DNA of 64,000 nucleotides from Proteus vulgaris (lineage in GTDB: Bacteria > Pseudomonadota > Gammaproteobacteria > Enterobacterales > Enterobacteriaceae), in NCBI GenBank assembly GCA_901472505.1, contig LR590468.1, forward strand, positions 930,001 to 994,000, given 5' to 3'. Below, piece after piece: positions 52,157 to 63,538 of this stretch. The notes under the pieces were generated by a model. That model made no database searches and was not told the DNA's origin. It saw only the letters and a list, made by a program, of their open reading frames with translations. Position 1 is the first letter of the stretch. Every line of letters begins with the position of its first letter. Made by a program: the position numbers and the translations under genes.

Positions 52157-54511
52157 ATGATGGGTCATACCGAACAAGGCTTTATTCTTACCCGCCATTG
52201 GAGCGACACCCCAAAAGGTATTGTCGTCTCCTATTGGCTTGCAACGGATAATGGTCCTCGTAAAGTCACTGTTCCTATACAACACGCTATTGGTTTTGTT
52301 GCTCGCCAACATGAAACCATTTTACGTTCTCTCATTAATAAAAATCCTGATATTGAAATTCGTCCTCTTGATTTAAAAGACTTTGAAAGACAGCCTGTTT
52401 TTGGTGTCTACTGCAAACAATACCGACAACTCGCTCAACTTGAACAACAACTTAAAGAGCACCAGATTCGCCTTTATGAAGCCGATATACGCCCTCATGA
52501 ACGTTACATGATGGAGCGTTTTATCACCGCACCAATTTGGTTTCGTTACCAACAAAACAATACCGTGACATTAAAACCTGCACCAGATTATCGTCCTACA
52601 CTGCGAACGGTATCTTTAGATATTGAAACCAGTGAATATGGTGAACTTTACTCTATTGGCCTTGCGGGTTGTGGCGATAATGTCGTATTTATGCTGACCG
52701 ATGATTTACCTATAGGGCATGAAAGCCAGCAATTCAAAGATTATCGATTATGTTATGTCAGTAGTCGATTACGTTTAATTGACAAACTTAATGAGTGGAT
52801 ACAGCATTACGATCCCGATGCTATTATTGGCTGGAATTTAATTCAATTCGATTTACGTATTTTACATACCCATGCTCAACGCTATGGTGCAAGCCTGTTA
52901 CTTGGCCGTCAAAACAGCCCACTAGAGTGGCGAGAGCATGGATTTAAAAAAGGACATTTTTTTGCCTCTGCACAAGGCCGTTTAATTATTGATGGTATTG
53001 AGGCACTGAAAATGGCCACATGGAATTTTCCCTCATTCAGCCTAGAATCAGTCGCGCAAACACTGTTGGGTGAAGGTAAAGCCATTGACACACCTTATGC
53101 CAGAATGGATGAAATTAATCGCCGTTTTAAAGAAGATAAGCCCGCATTAGCCTACTATAACTGGCAAGATTGTGTCTTAGTTAACCGTATCTTTGATGCC
53201 ACATCTCTTATGGCATTCTTATTAGAAAGAGCTTGTGTCACGGGGCTTTCTGTTGATAGAAGTGGTGGCTCTGTAGCCGCGTTTACACACCTTTATCTCC
53301 CTTCTATGCATCGCATTGGATATGTCGCGCCTAATCAAGGTGAAAAACCAGAAGAGCATAGCCCTGGAGGCTTTGTTATGGACTCTGCTCCCGGTTTATA
53401 TGATTCAGTTGTTGTACTTGATTACAAAAGCCTTTACCCCTCCATTATTCGTACCTTTTTAATTGATCCAGTAGGAATGATTGAAGGAACACATCAACCC
53501 GATGAAAAACGGGCTATCCCCGGGTTTCGCCAAGCGTGGTTTTCACGGGAGCAACACTGTTTACCTGCTATTGTGTCGCAAATTTGGCACGAAAGAGATA
53601 ACGCAAAGTTACATAAAAATGCCCCACTTTCTCAAGCTCTCAAAATTATTATGAATGCTTTCTATGGTGTTTTAGGCTCGGTGGGATGTCGTTTTTTTGA
53701 TCCTCGTTTAGCTTCTTCAATTACCTTACGCGGTCATGAAATTATGAAAAAAACTCGGGAGTTAATTGAAGCTAAAGGCTATCAAGTTATTTATGGTGAT
53801 ACAGACTCTACTTTTGTTTGGCTTAAATCGCCACACACTGAACAACAAGCACAACAAATTGGGCATCAGCTAGTACAAGACGTTAACCAATGGTGGAAAA
53901 CACACCTTTTTGAAACTTACCAACTTGATTGCAAATTAGAGCTTGAATATGAAACACATTATCGTCGTTTTTTAATGCCAACCGTTCGAGGTATGGAAAC
54001 GGGAAGTAAAAAACGTTATGCGGGGTTAAGCAATGATAAAATGATATTTAAAGGATTAGAAACCGTTAGAACAGATTGGACTCCCCTCGCCCAAAAATTT
54101 CAACAAGAACTTTATACGCGGATTTTTCATCAACAACCGTACCAGCAGTTTATTCGTGATTATGTCGCAGATACGCTTGCGGGAAAATATGATGATAGAT
54201 TAGTCTATCGTAAACGGTTACGTCGAACATTATCAGAATATCAGCAACACGTCCCTCCTCATGTCAAAGCAGCGCGTAAAGCTGATGAATATAATTTATC
54301 CAAAAATAGACCTCAACAATATCAGCAAGGCGGTTGGATTAGTTATATAATTACTCTCCTGGGACCTGAACCATTAGAGCACATGACCGCTGCACCTGAT
54401 TACGAACACTATATCAATAAGCAGTTAATGCCGATTGCAGATGCTATCCTGCCTTTTATACAAGATGATTTCTCAACCTTGTTAAATGGACAAATGACAC
54501 TCTCATTTTAA
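52157..54511 (+). CDS. polB: DNA polymerase II
   Basis: Family B DNA polymerase with proofreading, used in repair and lesion bypass. The exonuclease motif I is [13 protein letters not shown]; polymerase motif A is [11 protein letters not shown] is [13 protein letters not shown] and C is [11 protein letters not shown] start at the ATG at 52157 (784 residues; E. coli 783) rather than the GTG at 52151. It follows thiQ on the same strand and is followed by rapA, as in E. coli polB-rapA-rluA. A hairpin overlaps its stop codon. Confidence 0.96.
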   Translation: MMGHTEQGFILTRHWSDTPKGIVVSYWLATDNGPRKVTVPIQHAIGFVARQHETILRSLINKNPDIEIRPLDLKDFERQPVFGVYCKQYRQLAQLEQQLKEHQIRLYEADIRPHERYMMERFITAPIWFRYQQNNTVTLKPAPDYRPTLRTVSLDIETSEYGELYSIGLAGCGDNVVFMLTDDLPIGHESQQFKDYRLCYVSSRLRLIDKLNEWIQHYDPDAIIGWNLIQFDLRILHTHAQRYGASLLLGRQNSPLEWREHGFKKGHFFASAQGRLIIDGIEALKMATWNFPSFSLESVAQTLLGEGKAIDTPYARMDEINRRFKEDKPALAYYNWQDCVLVNRIFDATSLMAFLLERACVTGLSVDRSGGSVAAFTHLYLPSMHRIGYVAPNQGEKPEEHSPGGFVMDSAPGLYDSVVVLDYKSLYPSIIRTFLIDPVGMIEGTHQPDEKRAIPGFRQAWFSREQHCLPAIVSQIWHERDNAKLHKNAPLSQALKIIMNAFYGVLGSVGCRFFDPRLASSITLRGHEIMKKTRELIEAKGYQVIYGDTDSTFVWLKSPHTEQQAQQIGHQLVQDVNQWWKTHLFETYQLDCKLELEYETHYRRFLMPTVRGMETGSKKRYAGLSNDKMIFKGLETVRTDWTPLAQKFQQELYTRIFHQQPYQQFIRDYVADTLAGKYDDRLVYRKRLRRTLSEYQQHVPPHVKAARKADEYNLSKNRPQQYQQGGWISYIITLLGPEPLEHMTAAPDYEHYINKQLMPIADAILPFIQDDFSTLLNGQMTLSF

Positions 54512-54524
54512 GATGTGTCATTTT
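54492..54524 (+). terminator. Terminator overlapping the polB stop
   Basis: AAATGACAC and GTGTCATTT form a 9-bp stem with the polB TAA in its loop, followed by T4. The arrangement separates polB from rapA. Confidence 0.65.
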
Positions 54525-54695
54525 GCAGGTGACGGTTTGCTTTGCATCTATTAACATAACGCCCCTTTGGTGATAATTAACTTTTCTTTTTTAGAGAACA
54601 GACACTTTTTATCCCACAAATTTTAATGACAACACCGCAATACTGCATTCATTAATAATTCCTAAATTATATATTTGAGAGCTGAGTTTATATAT

Positions 54696-57599
54696 ATGCC
54701 TTTTACTCTTGGTCAACGTTGGATTAGCGATACAGAAAGCGAGCTTGGACTGGGTACTGTTGTGGCCGTTGATGCCCGCATGGTCACCTTACTTTTTCCT
54801 GCCTGTGGCGAAAACCGCCTTTACTCCCGTCATGATGCACCAATAACACGGGTGATGTTCAATGCAGGAGACACTGTCACCAGTCACGAAGGTTGGAAAC
54901 TCGCCATCGATAACGTTGTAGAAGATAATGGCCTTCTTATCTACCATGGTGTCCGTCTAGACACCGAAGAACCAGCACAATTACGTGAAGTGTTCTTAGA
55001 TAACAAACTCACTTTTAATAAACCGCAAGATCGCCTCTTTGCAGGCCAAATAGATCGTATGGATCGCTTTGCATTGCGCTACCGCGCACGTAAATTCTTA
55101 AGCGAACAGTTTAAGCAAGCGCAAAGCGGTTTACGTGGTATTCGCGCAAGCCTTATTCCTCATCAGCTTTATATCGCCAATGAAGTCGGTAAGCGCCATA
55201 ATCCTCGCGTTTTATTAGCGGATGAAGTGGGCCTGGGTAAAACTATTGAGGCAGGGATGATTATCCACCAGCAACTAATGGATGGTCGTGCAGAACGTGT
55301 GTTAATTATCGTGCCTGAAAGCTTACAACATCAATGGTTAGTTGAAATGTTACGCCGTTTCAATCTGCGTTTTTCACTATTTGATGATAGCCGTTATAGC
55401 GAATCCTTATTAGATAGCGATAACCCATTTGAAACTGAACAGATGATTATCTGCTCTTTAGATTTTGTGCGTAAAAACAAACAACGTTTTGAACACCTCG
55501 TTGAAGCAACATGGGATATGCTGGTTGTCGATGAGGCGCATCACCTTGTGTGGAGCGAAGATGCTCCAAGTCGTGAATACCAAGTAATCGAAGAATTAGC
55601 CGAATCTATTCCTTCTGTATTGCTATTAACCGCAACCCCAGAACAGTTAGGTCAAGAGAGTCACTTCGCCCGTTTACGTCTGCTTGATCCAAGTCGTTTC
55701 CATGACTACAACGAATTTATTAATGAGCAACAAAAATATCGCCCTGTTGCCGACGCCGTTACTATTTTACTCTCAGAAGATGATTTAAATACTGAACAAC
55801 AAAATATCATTAGCGAAATGATTAGTGAGCAAGATGTTGAGCCATTACTAAAAGCGGCAAATACACAAGGCGAAGAACGCACTAAATCACGCCAAGAGCT
55901 TATTCATATGTTAATGGACAGACACGGAACGGGCCGTCTGTTATTCCGTAATACTCGCTCTGGTGTTAAAGGTTTCCCTAATCGCTTACTTCATGCGATT
56001 AAAATGCCTCTGCCAACACAATATCAAACAGCGATTAAAGTTGCTGAAATTATGGCTGCGAAAAAGAGTCTCGAAGTTCGTGCTAAAGAGATGCTCTATC
56101 CTGAACGTATTTACCAAGAATTCGAAGGTGAAAACGCAACATGGTGGAACTTTGACCCTCGTGTTGAATGGTTGCTCAACTTCTTAACTGCAAATCGTAA
56201 TGAAAAAGTACTAGTTATTTGTGCTCAGGCGGCAACAGCCTTGCAATTAGAGCAAGTTTTACGCGAGCGTGAAGCTATTCGAGCTGCCGTATTCCATGAA
56301 GGAATGTCTTTACTTGAACGCGATCGTGCTGCAGCTTATTTCGCATCTGAAGAAGAAGGTGCACAAGTTCTATTATGTTCTGAAATCGGCTCTGAAGGAC
56401 GTAACTTCCAGTTTGCGAACCAACTGGTTATGTTTGATCTACCATTTAACCCTGATTTATTAGAACAACGTATTGGTCGTCTTGATCGTATTGGTCAAAA
56501 TCGTGACATCGATATCAGTGTTCCTTATCTTGAAGGCACAGCTCAATCGGTCTTGTTGCGTTGGTATCACGAAGGATTAGACGCCTTTGAACATACTTGC
56601 CCTACTGGCCGTACTATTTACGACAGTAAATATAATGCATTAGTTAATTATCTTGCTCAACCTAATGAATTAGCTGACTTTGACGAGTTTATTGCTACAT
56701 GTCGTCAACAGCATGATGAAATGAAACTTAAACTTGAGCAAGGCCGTGACCGCCTATTAGAAATGCACTCTAATGGTGGCGAAGTGGGCGTTGAATTAGC
56801 GGGTGAAATTGCAGCACAAGATAACGATCCTGAATTAGTGAATTTTGCACTGAACTTATTTGATATCGTCGGTATTAATCAAGAAGATCGCAGTGATAGC
56901 TTAATTATTTTAACACCATCTGACCATATGTTAGTCCCTGATTTCCCAGGATTACCACAAGATGGTTGCACTATCACATTTGATAGAGAGCAAGCGCTAT
57001 CTCGTGAAGATACCCAATTTATTAGCTGGGAACACCCCATTATCCGTAATGGTCTAGATTTGATCCTGTCCGGCGATACTGGTAGCTGTGCAGTGTCTTT
57101 ATTAAAAAATAAAGCATTGCCAGTGGGAACACTGTTAGTTGAACTGATTTATGTCGTAGAAGCTCAAGCGCCTAAACATCTGCATTTAAGTCGTTTCTTA
57201 CCGGCAACACCAGTGCGCTTATTACTTGATCTAAAAGGTAATAACTTAGCCTCTCAAGTTGAGTTTGAAAGTTTTAACCGCCAATTAAATGCGGTTAACC
57301 GCCATACTTCTAGCAAACTGGTCAATGCGGTACAAAGCGAAGTACACCATGTACTCAAAGCCTCTGAACCGTTAATGGAAGTCGAAGCGAAAGGGCTTAT
57401 TCAAAAAGCGAAAGAAGAAGCTGATCGCGTATTAACACATGAATTATCACGCCTAGAGGCTTTACGCGCTGTAAACCCGAACATTCGTGATGATGAAGTT
57501 GAAGCAATTGAAAATGAACGCACCCATATTCTTAATCATTTAGATGAAGCAAACTGGCGTTTAGATTCAATTCGTTTAATTGTTGTTACCCACCAATAA
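54696..57599 (+). CDS. rapA: RNA polymerase-associated ATPase RapA (HepA)
   Basis: Swi2/Snf2 translocase that recycles stalled RNA polymerase. I start at the ATG at 54696 ([20 protein letters not shown]), giving 967 residues (E. coli 968); an upstream TTG would add 7 residues. Tudor-like N-terminal domains precede Walker A ([14 protein letters not shown]) and motif II ([20 protein letters not shown]); motifs V and VI are [11 protein letters not shown] and [11 protein letters not shown]. It ends LIVVTHQ as in E. coli. A GC-rich hairpin follows before rluA. Confidence 0.96.
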   Translation: MPFTLGQRWISDTESELGLGTVVAVDARMVTLLFPACGENRLYSRHDAPITRVMFNAGDTVTSHEGWKLAIDNVVEDNGLLIYHGVRLDTEEPAQLREVFLDNKLTFNKPQDRLFAGQIDRMDRFALRYRARKFLSEQFKQAQSGLRGIRASLIPHQLYIANEVGKRHNPRVLLADEVGLGKTIEAGMIIHQQLMDGRAERVLIIVPESLQHQWLVEMLRRFNLRFSLFDDSRYSESLLDSDNPFETEQMIICSLDFVRKNKQRFEHLVEATWDMLVVDEAHHLVWSEDAPSREYQVIEELAESIPSVLLLTATPEQLGQESHFARLRLLDPSRFHDYNEFINEQQKYRPVADAVTILLSEDDLNTEQQNIISEMISEQDVEPLLKAANTQGEERTKSRQELIHMLMDRHGTGRLLFRNTRSGVKGFPNRLLHAIKMPLPTQYQTAIKVAEIMAAKKSLEVRAKEMLYPERIYQEFEGENATWWNFDPRVEWLLNFLTANRNEKVLVICAQAATALQLEQVLREREAIRAAVFHEGMSLLERDRAAAYFASEEEGAQVLLCSEIGSEGRNFQFANQLVMFDLPFNPDLLEQRIGRLDRIGQNRDIDISVPYLEGTAQSVLLRWYHEGLDAFEHTCPTGRTIYDSKYNALVNYLAQPNELADFDEFIATCRQQHDEMKLKLEQGRDRLLEMHSNGGEVGVELAGEIAAQDNDPELVNFALNLFDIVGINQEDRSDSLIILTPSDHMLVPDFPGLPQDGCTITFDREQALSREDTQFISWEHPIIRNGLDLILSGDTGSCAVSLLKNKALPVGTLLVELIYVVEAQAPKHLHLSRFLPATPVRLLLDLKGNNLASQVEFESFNRQLNAVNRHTSSKLVNAVQSEVHHVLKASEPLMEVEAKGLIQKAKEEADRVLTHELSRLEALRAVNPNIRDDEVEAIENERTHILNHLDEANWRLDSIRLIVVTHQ

Positions 57600-57610
57600 T
57601 CAATGTTAAA

Positions 57611-57632
57611 GCGGGGGGTATTTTACTCCCCG
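57611..57632 (+). terminator. GC-rich hairpin between rapA and rluA
   Basis: CGGGGGGTA...CTCCCCG forms a short GC-rich stem followed by TTGTTTTG. It may reduce read-through into rluA, 23 bp on. Confidence 0.55.
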
Positions 57633-57654
57633 TTGTTTTGATGAGATATCCACT

Positions 57655-58308
57655 ATGATGGAAGTGTATAACCCGCCAACCGATCCTTGGTTACATGTTT
57701 TATATCAAGATGAGCATATTATTGCTGTCAATAAACCCAGCGGATTACTGTCAGTACCAGGTAAAGCACCAGAGCATAACGACAGTATTATGTCGCGCAT
57801 TAAGACAGAGTTTCCTAATGCCGAATGTGTGCATCGTTTAGATATGGCAACCAGTGGGGTCATTGTTGTTGCGTTAAACAAAGAGGCAGAACGTGAACTA
57901 AAACGTCAGTTTCGTGAGCGTGAACCGAAAAAAACCTATATTGCTCGCGTATGGGGACACCTCGAAAAAGAAGAAGGATTAGTTGATTTACCTTTGATTT
58001 GTGATTGGCCCAATCGACCAAAACAAAAAGTCTGTCATGAAACAGGGAAAGCAGCACAAACTTTTTATGAAGTACTGGAGTATGAAGAGAATGCAACAAG
58101 AGTAAAACTCTCGCCAATTACGGGGCGTTCACATCAATTGCGGGTACACATGTTAGCGTTGGGGCATCCTATTTTAGGGGATCGCTTTTATGCATATCCG
58201 CAGGCAAAAGCGATGGCACCTCGCCTGCAGTTACATGCTCAGGAATTATTTATTACGCATCCTGCTTTTCGATCCCCGATACATTTTGAATGCCTTGCCG
58301 ATTTTTAA
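57655..58308 (+). CDS. rluA: 23S rRNA pseudouridine(746)/tRNA pseudouridine(32) synthase
   Basis: Dual-specificity pseudouridine synthase for U746 of 23S rRNA and U32 of several tRNAs. The catalytic aspartate is D63 in HRLDMATSGVIVVAL; VNKPSGLLSVPG and ITGRSHQLRVHMLALGHPIL are family blocks. 217 residues (E. coli 219), with no S4 domain. It follows rapA and is convergent with djlA and the short ORF at 58313-58405. Confidence 0.95.
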   Translation: MMEVYNPPTDPWLHVLYQDEHIIAVNKPSGLLSVPGKAPEHNDSIMSRIKTEFPNAECVHRLDMATSGVIVVALNKEAERELKRQFREREPKKTYIARVWGHLEKEEGLVDLPLICDWPNRPKQKVCHETGKAAQTFYEVLEYEENATRVKLSPITGRSHQLRVHMLALGHPILGDRFYAYPQAKAMAPRLQLHAQELFITHPAFRSPIHFECLADF

Positions 58309-58312
58309 TGTC

Positions 58313-58405
58313 TTATGACACTAAAACAGTCACTGAACTCAATGAAGCAAGGAGCAGGCAAAGCGCTAATCCCATAACCCCAACAAGAACACGGACGTTT
58401 GACAT
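58313..58405 (-). CDS. Candidate 30-residue single-span membrane peptide
   Basis: An unreported 30-codon ORF between rluA and djlA. The ATG at 58403-58405 has AAGGAAC 8 bases upstream, and a predicted promoter stands 55 bp further up. The peptide, MSNVRVLVGVMGLALCLLLA followed by SLSSVTVLVS, is one hydrophobic segment with a single basic residue, a typical small membrane protein. A leader peptide is also possible, but no regulated gene follows. I do not recognise a family. Confidence 0.45.
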   Translation of the reverse strand: MSNVRVLVGVMGLALCLLLASLSSVTVLVS

Positions 58406-58459
58406 GGATATAGTTCCTTTTTTAAGAGAAGAGAGAATGAAATAATTAATTTCACTTAT

Positions 58460-58487
58460 ATTTTACCGTGATAAATAATAAACTCAA
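58460..58487 (-). promoter_or_regulatory. Predicted promoter for the 30-residue ORF
   Basis: Minus-strand TTGAGT and TAAAAT are separated by 16 bp, located between the djlA stop and the short ORF. This would allow transcription independent of djlA. Confidence 0.4.
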
Positions 58488-58550
58488 CTCAACCTAAGTT
58501 ATCTCTATCACGAAATAATTCTCTCTTTTCTCATCTTTATTTACAAGATG

Positions 58551-59352
58551 TTAACGAAATCCTTTTTCTTTCTTAATCAAATCATAAGCAACTTGTATAG
58601 ACTGTGCTTTTTGTTTTGCAATTTCCATCATTTCCGGTGGTAAACCTTTTGCAACAAGTTTATCTGGATGATGTTCTCCCATTAATTTTCTATAAGCTCT
58701 TTTTATGGTTTTAACATCATCGCTCTCATTAACACCAAGTACCTTACATGCGTCAGAGAGTGTTGGGCCTTGAGGTTGAGGCTGATAGCCCTGCCTATTT
58801 TGATAATGAAAATTTTGGCCAGCCTGCATCATTGCTAATATATGTTCAAAATGTGCTCGCGAAAAACCCAAACTCATCAATAATGATAAACAGCATTTTT
58901 CTTTCATTCGGATGCAATTGACCATCGGCAAAAGCAGCTTGTAACTGAATTTCCAGAAACATCTGAAGCAAGTCTCTACGCCCCGCACAAATTTGTCGAA
59001 CACGTTGTAAAGTCGCTCTTAAGGGAAAATCGGGTGATTTACCTTCTCTGAAAGCTTGTTGAGCAGCTTGACGTCCAACTCCATGCAAATTCATCCGATC
59101 CATCAATTCAGTTGCAAGCGAAATATCTGTTTGAGTGACTCGCCCTTTTGATTTTGTCAGGTGTCCTAAAACTTGAAAGGTTGCAGCAAAGAAAAACGCT
59201 TGTCTATCACGTGTATAGCGCCCACCACTTCCTAATTTACCTCGTTGCATGTCATAGAGATGCCCAAGAAAAACACCAATAACAATGCCCCAGAAGCCTA
59301 CCCCCGCAAAACTCCCGATGATAAGGCCTAATAATTTTCCCCAATAGCGCAT
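58551..59352 (-). CDS. djlA: DnaJ-like co-chaperone DjlA (frameshift at 58862-58866)
   Basis: Type III J-domain protein anchored in the inner membrane; with DnaK it influences the Rcs capsule pathway in E. coli. One N-terminal membrane helix ([20 protein letters not shown]) is followed by a TerB-like central domain ([27 protein letters not shown]) and a C-terminal J domain with HPD in [18 protein letters not shown]. The A5 run at 58862-58866 (plus view) is one base too long; corrected, [12 protein letters not shown] joins the parts and gives 266 residues (E. coli 271). Divergent from lptD. Confidence 0.94.
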
Positions 59353-59782
59353 AGACTCCTCAAATCTTCAATGCTCTGCCTGCAATTTTGCATTATCATA
59401 CTATTCATTTGCTTACACACCTAACACCAAGCGACGTCTAAATAGACTTTTTCTTAAAATGAAGAGATTTACTGTTTCTCTTTGGACTGAGGTAATGCTG
59501 TTTTCGTTTAAATTGTGTTAAAGTAAAATGAGTGACCAAACGAATAACTTTAGCGTTGTTATACAGCACGAAATACCGCATCAGCGCGGTGTTTTTTTGT
59601 TTCTAATAAGGCTATAACCCTATTTCAACACAGAAACATCGAAAAAATGAGGCTTATGCCTGTTTTTCGGTTACCGTTAGAACAATGTTCAGAACGTTGG
59701 GCTGGTGTCGCATAACTCCCTGCGTTAGTTTCTGGCTGTTTATCAGCATGAAGCCACTGATGACGGAAGCACATAAATACTT
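59353..59782. other. djlA/lptD divergent region with hairpins
   Basis: The 430-bp gap holds a terminator-like element (59575-59598) and a second, A/T-framed hairpin (59640-59669: CGAAAAA...GGC-TTAT-GCC...TTTTTCG). I find no supported ORF. lptD has a sigma-E promoter in E. coli; I could not locate a convincing one. Confidence 0.45.
59575..59598 (+). terminator. Terminator-like hairpin upstream of lptD
   Basis: ACCGC and GCGGT form a 5-bp stem followed by GT7, in plus orientation, though no gene lies upstream on this strand for several hundred bases. It may end a short RNA starting near 59530 (TAAAAT at 59524). Confidence 0.5.
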
Positions 59783-62150
59783 ATGAAAAAAAGTTATCCC
59801 ACACTGCTGGCCACCTTAGTTTTGGGCCACAATATACGGTCAGCCCGCCTATGCTGACCTTGCCTCCCAATGTTTACTGGGAGTTCCCGTTTATAACAAA
59901 CCATTAGTACAAGGCGATCCTAATAGCTTGCCCGTCACTATCACTGCAAATGATATGCAAGGTGAATATCCTCGCATGATCAAATATAAAGGTGATGTTG
60001 ATATTAAACAGGGGAACCAAACCTTAAGTGCAGACAGTGTTGAACTGACACAAACTGAGGGAGAAACACCATTAAGAATGGTGACAGCTACGGGCAATGT
60101 CTCTTATGATGATCCTCAAATCATCTTAAAAGGCCCTCGTGCTTGGTCTAATCTTAATAATAAAGATACGGATATTGAACAAGGTGATTACCAGATGGTT
60201 GGTCGCCAAGGCCGTGGTTACGCCGATAAGATGCAAATGCGTGGCGAGAACCGCTATACCATTATGGATAAAGGGATGTTCACCTCATGTTTACCTGGCG
60301 ATGATAGCTGGAGCGTTGTCGGTTCTGAGGTTATTTTAGACCGTGAAGAACAAGTTGCTGAAATTTGGAATGCACGCTTTCGCGTCGCTAATGTCCCTAT
60401 TTTCTACAGCCCTTACCTTCAATTGCCTATCGGTGATAAACGTCGTTCTGGTTTCTTAATACCAAACGGGAGCTATTCCCGTAGTTCAGGTTTTGATTTC
60501 CAACTCCCTTACTATTGGAATATCGCTCCTAATTATGATGCCACTATTACAACCAACTATATCAGCCGTCGTGGTTTAAAATTAGATAACGAATTTCGTT
60601 ATTTAACAACGCCGGGGCGCGGTACCATCGCTGTAGATTGGATTAATCACGATAGCCAATACAATAAAGATAAAGCAGAAAATAAAGCTGGCTATCTTCC
60701 TCGTGATACCGCTACACGTTGGTTATTCTATTGGGGTCATAGTGGTGTGATGAACAATGTGTGGCGATTTAATATCGATTACACCAAAGTCAGTGACAAT
60801 AAGTATTTCACTGACTTTACCTCACAATATGGTAATACCACTGATGGTTATGCTACTCAGAAATTTAGTACAGGTTATGCACAACAAAATTGGAATGCGA
60901 CCTTAACCACTAAGCAGTTCCAAATCTTCTCTGATAATAAAGATGCAAGAGCTTATCGTGCAGAGCCACAGCTTGATCTCAATTATTATAAGAATGATGT
61001 AGGACCATTTGATTTTCGGACTTACGCTCAATTTGTGCGTTTTACTAGTGTGGGGGAGAATACCCCCGAAGCGAATCGTTTCCATATTGAGCCAACAATT
61101 TCACTCCCAGCCTCTACAGGATGGGCAAGCTTTAATAATGAGTTGAAAATCATGGCAACTCATTATGATCAAGACATTCCAGATGGTTATAAAGCCAAAC
61201 CCAATAATCAAAAATTAGATGACAGTGTTAATCGTGTATTGCCACAGTTTAAATCTGATATGAAAGTGGTCTTTGAGCGTCAATATCAAACCAAAGATAT
61301 TACTCAAACCCTTGAGCCACGAGTGCAATATCTTTATGTTCCTTATAAAGATCAGTCAAATATCAATAACTTTGACTCCGCGTTATTACAGTCAAACTAT
61401 GGCGGACTTTTCCGCGACAGAATGTATGGTGGCTTAGACCGTATTGCGTCTGCAAACCAATTAACAACCGGTATAACTTCGCGTTTTTATGATAGCGAAT
61501 TAGTTGAACGTTTTAACGTTTCTGTGGGTCAAATCTACTTCTTTGAACGTCCGAAAACAGGTTCATCAAACGAAATCATCAATAGCAAAGATGAAACAGG
61601 TTCAATGGTATGGGCTGGTGATGCCTACTGGCGGATCACTGATACCGTGGGTATGCGTGGTGGTTTACAATATGACCGTCGTTTAGGTAGCGTATCGATG
61701 GGTGATGCAATTATGGAATATCGCGCCGATAGTGATCATCTACTACAGTTGAGCTATCGTTATGTTGATCGTGATTATATCCAAGCAACACGTGTTCGCC
61801 CTTATGATGGAAAAATGAACCCTCTACCTGAATACCAAAAAGGTATTTCACAAGTGGGTGTTGTAGGCAGTTGGCCATTAGCAGAACGTTGGGGCCTTGT
61901 GGGTGCCTATTACTTTGATACTAAAGAGTCCGAACCTGTTAGCCAGATGGTTGGTTTACAATATAACACCTGTTGTTGGGCGGTAAATGTAGGTTATGAA
62001 CGAAAAATTGTTGGCTGGAAAGTTGACCACAGCGATATTGATAATAAATGGTCTATCAATGTGGAACTCAGAGGCCTAAGTAACAATCATAGTTTGGGTA
62101 GCCAGAAAATGCTTGAACGCGGTATCTTACCTTATCAAAGAGCATTCTGA
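59783..62150 (+). CDS. lptD: LPS assembly outer-membrane protein LptD (frameshift at 59820-59823)
   Basis: Outer-membrane beta-barrel that, with LptE, inserts lipopolysaccharide into the outer leaflet. The ATG at 59783 begins [13 protein letters not shown]; the T4 run 59820-59823 should be T3, after which the signal peptide ends GQPAYA and the mature protein starts [11 protein letters not shown]. Corrected length is 788 residues (E. coli 784). The N-terminal OstA domain is at about 45-200; the paired cysteines near the C-terminus ([16 protein letters not shown]) take part in the essential disulfides. Essential in E. coli. SurA, its folding chaperone, follows. Confidence 0.95.
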
Positions 62151-62227
62151 TTTAATCAGACTACGGAATTGGCTGAATAAATATGTCAACCCGCAATAAG
62201 ATGCGGAAAATACATAATGGGAAACTT

Positions 62228-63538
62228 ATGAAAAATTGGAAAACGCTGTTTATCGGCTTAATGATCACGGTCGGTGCAGCTACCAGCTCAACAACGTTTG
62301 CTGCACAAGAATTAAACCGTGTATCGGCTATCGTCAATAACGGTGTCGTTCTAGAAAGTGACGTCAATAGAATGCTACAGACTGTCAAAATGAACGCAAA
62401 AAATGCCGGACAGGAAATGCCTGATGAGCAAGTTCTTCGCCAACAAATTCTAGAGCGTTTGGTAATGGATAACATCATTTTGCAAATGGCACAACAAATG
62501 CAAATTGATATTCCTGATGCAGCAGTGGAATCTACTATTCAAGGTATTGCTGCTGAAAATAAAATTTCACTTGATCAACTGAAAAAGCGTCTCGCTGCTG
62601 ATGGTATTTCTTACAACGATTATCGCCAAGATATTCGTAAAGAAATGATGCTAGCAGAAGTACGCAACAATGAAGTTCGTCGCCGTATTACTATCTTGCC
62701 TCAAGAAGTTGATTCTCTTGCTAAGCAAATTGAAGATCAAGCAAGCCAAAGTATTGACCTGAATCTGAGCCATATCTTAATTCCATTATCTGAAAATCCA
62801 GCGCCCTCAGAAATAGAAAAAGCGAAGCAAGTGATCGCTCGGATTATGAATCAACTAAAAAATGGTGCTGATTTTGGTAAGTTAGCTGCAACTTATTCTG
62901 CTGATCCACAAGCATTAAATGGCGGTAATATGGGTTGGGCATCTATTGATGAATTACCAACACTATTTGCTAAAGAATTAGCAAATGCACAAAAAGGTCA
63001 AATCGTAGGACCTCTACACTCTGGTGTCGGTTTACACATTATCAAGGTAAACGATATTCGAGGCGCATCAAATACACTCTCTGTTACCGAAGTTAAAAGT
63101 CGTCATATTCTGCTAAAAAGCTCTCCAATCATGAATGATGAGCAAGCCTATGCCAAACTACAGCAGATCTCTGCCGATATTCGTAGTGGTAAAATAAGCT
63201 TTGCTGATGCAGCAAAAGAGTACTCTGAAGATCCAGGTTCAGCACTACGTGGCGGTGAGTTAGGATGGTCAATGCCTGATGTTTACGATCCCGCATTCCG
63301 TGATGCGTTAATGCGCTTAAATAAAAATGAATTAAGCCAACCTGTTCGCTCAAACTTTGGCTGGCATTTAATTGAATTAGAAGACACGCGTAGTGTTGAT
63401 AAAACTGATGCTGCAAATAAAGAACAAGCATACCGTTTACTCTTCAATCGTAAGTTTAATGAAGAAGTGCAAAATTGGATGCAAGAGCTACGTGTAGGGG
63501 CTTATGTGAAAATAATGAACGAGAATAATGCAAACTAA
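62228..63538 (+). CDS. surA: Periplasmic chaperone and peptidyl-prolyl isomerase SurA
   Basis: Periplasmic chaperone for outer-membrane beta-barrel proteins, including LptD. I start at the ATG at 62228 ([12 protein letters not shown]), giving a signal peptide ending TTFAA and 436 residues (E. coli 428); an upstream ATG at 62183 would add 15 unsupported residues ahead of it. An N-terminal chaperone domain (about 27-175) is followed by two parvulin domains ([12 protein letters not shown] and [12 protein letters not shown] mark their starts). It overlaps pdxA by 11 bp. Confidence 0.96.
   Translation: MKNWKTLFIGLMITVGAATSSTTFAAQELNRVSAIVNNGVVLESDVNRMLQTVKMNAKNAGQEMPDEQVLRQQILERLVMDNIILQMAQQMQIDIPDAAVESTIQGIAAENKISLDQLKKRLAADGISYNDYRQDIRKEMMLAEVRNNEVRRRITILPQEVDSLAKQIEDQASQSIDLNLSHILIPLSENPAPSEIEKAKQVIARIMNQLKNGADFGKLAATYSADPQALNGGNMGWASIDELPTLFAKELANAQKGQIVGPLHSGVGLHIIKVNDIRGASNTLSVTEVKSRHILLKSSPIMNDEQAYAKLQQISADIRSGKISFADAAKEYSEDPGSALRGGELGWSMPDVYDPAFRDALMRLNKNELSQPVRSNFGWHLIELEDTRSVDKTDAANKEQAYRLLFNRKFNEEVQNWMQELRVGAYVKIMNENNAN

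Noticed and set aside
59641..59710. Twenty-two-codon ORF (MRLMPVFRL...) before lptD
   Set aside because: No Shine-Dalgarno, and it overlaps the A/T hairpin; too short and undistinguished to support.
62161..62478. 105-codon ORF antisense to the surA start
   Set aside because: Shadow of the SurA signal peptide and N-terminal domain; no ribosome-binding site.
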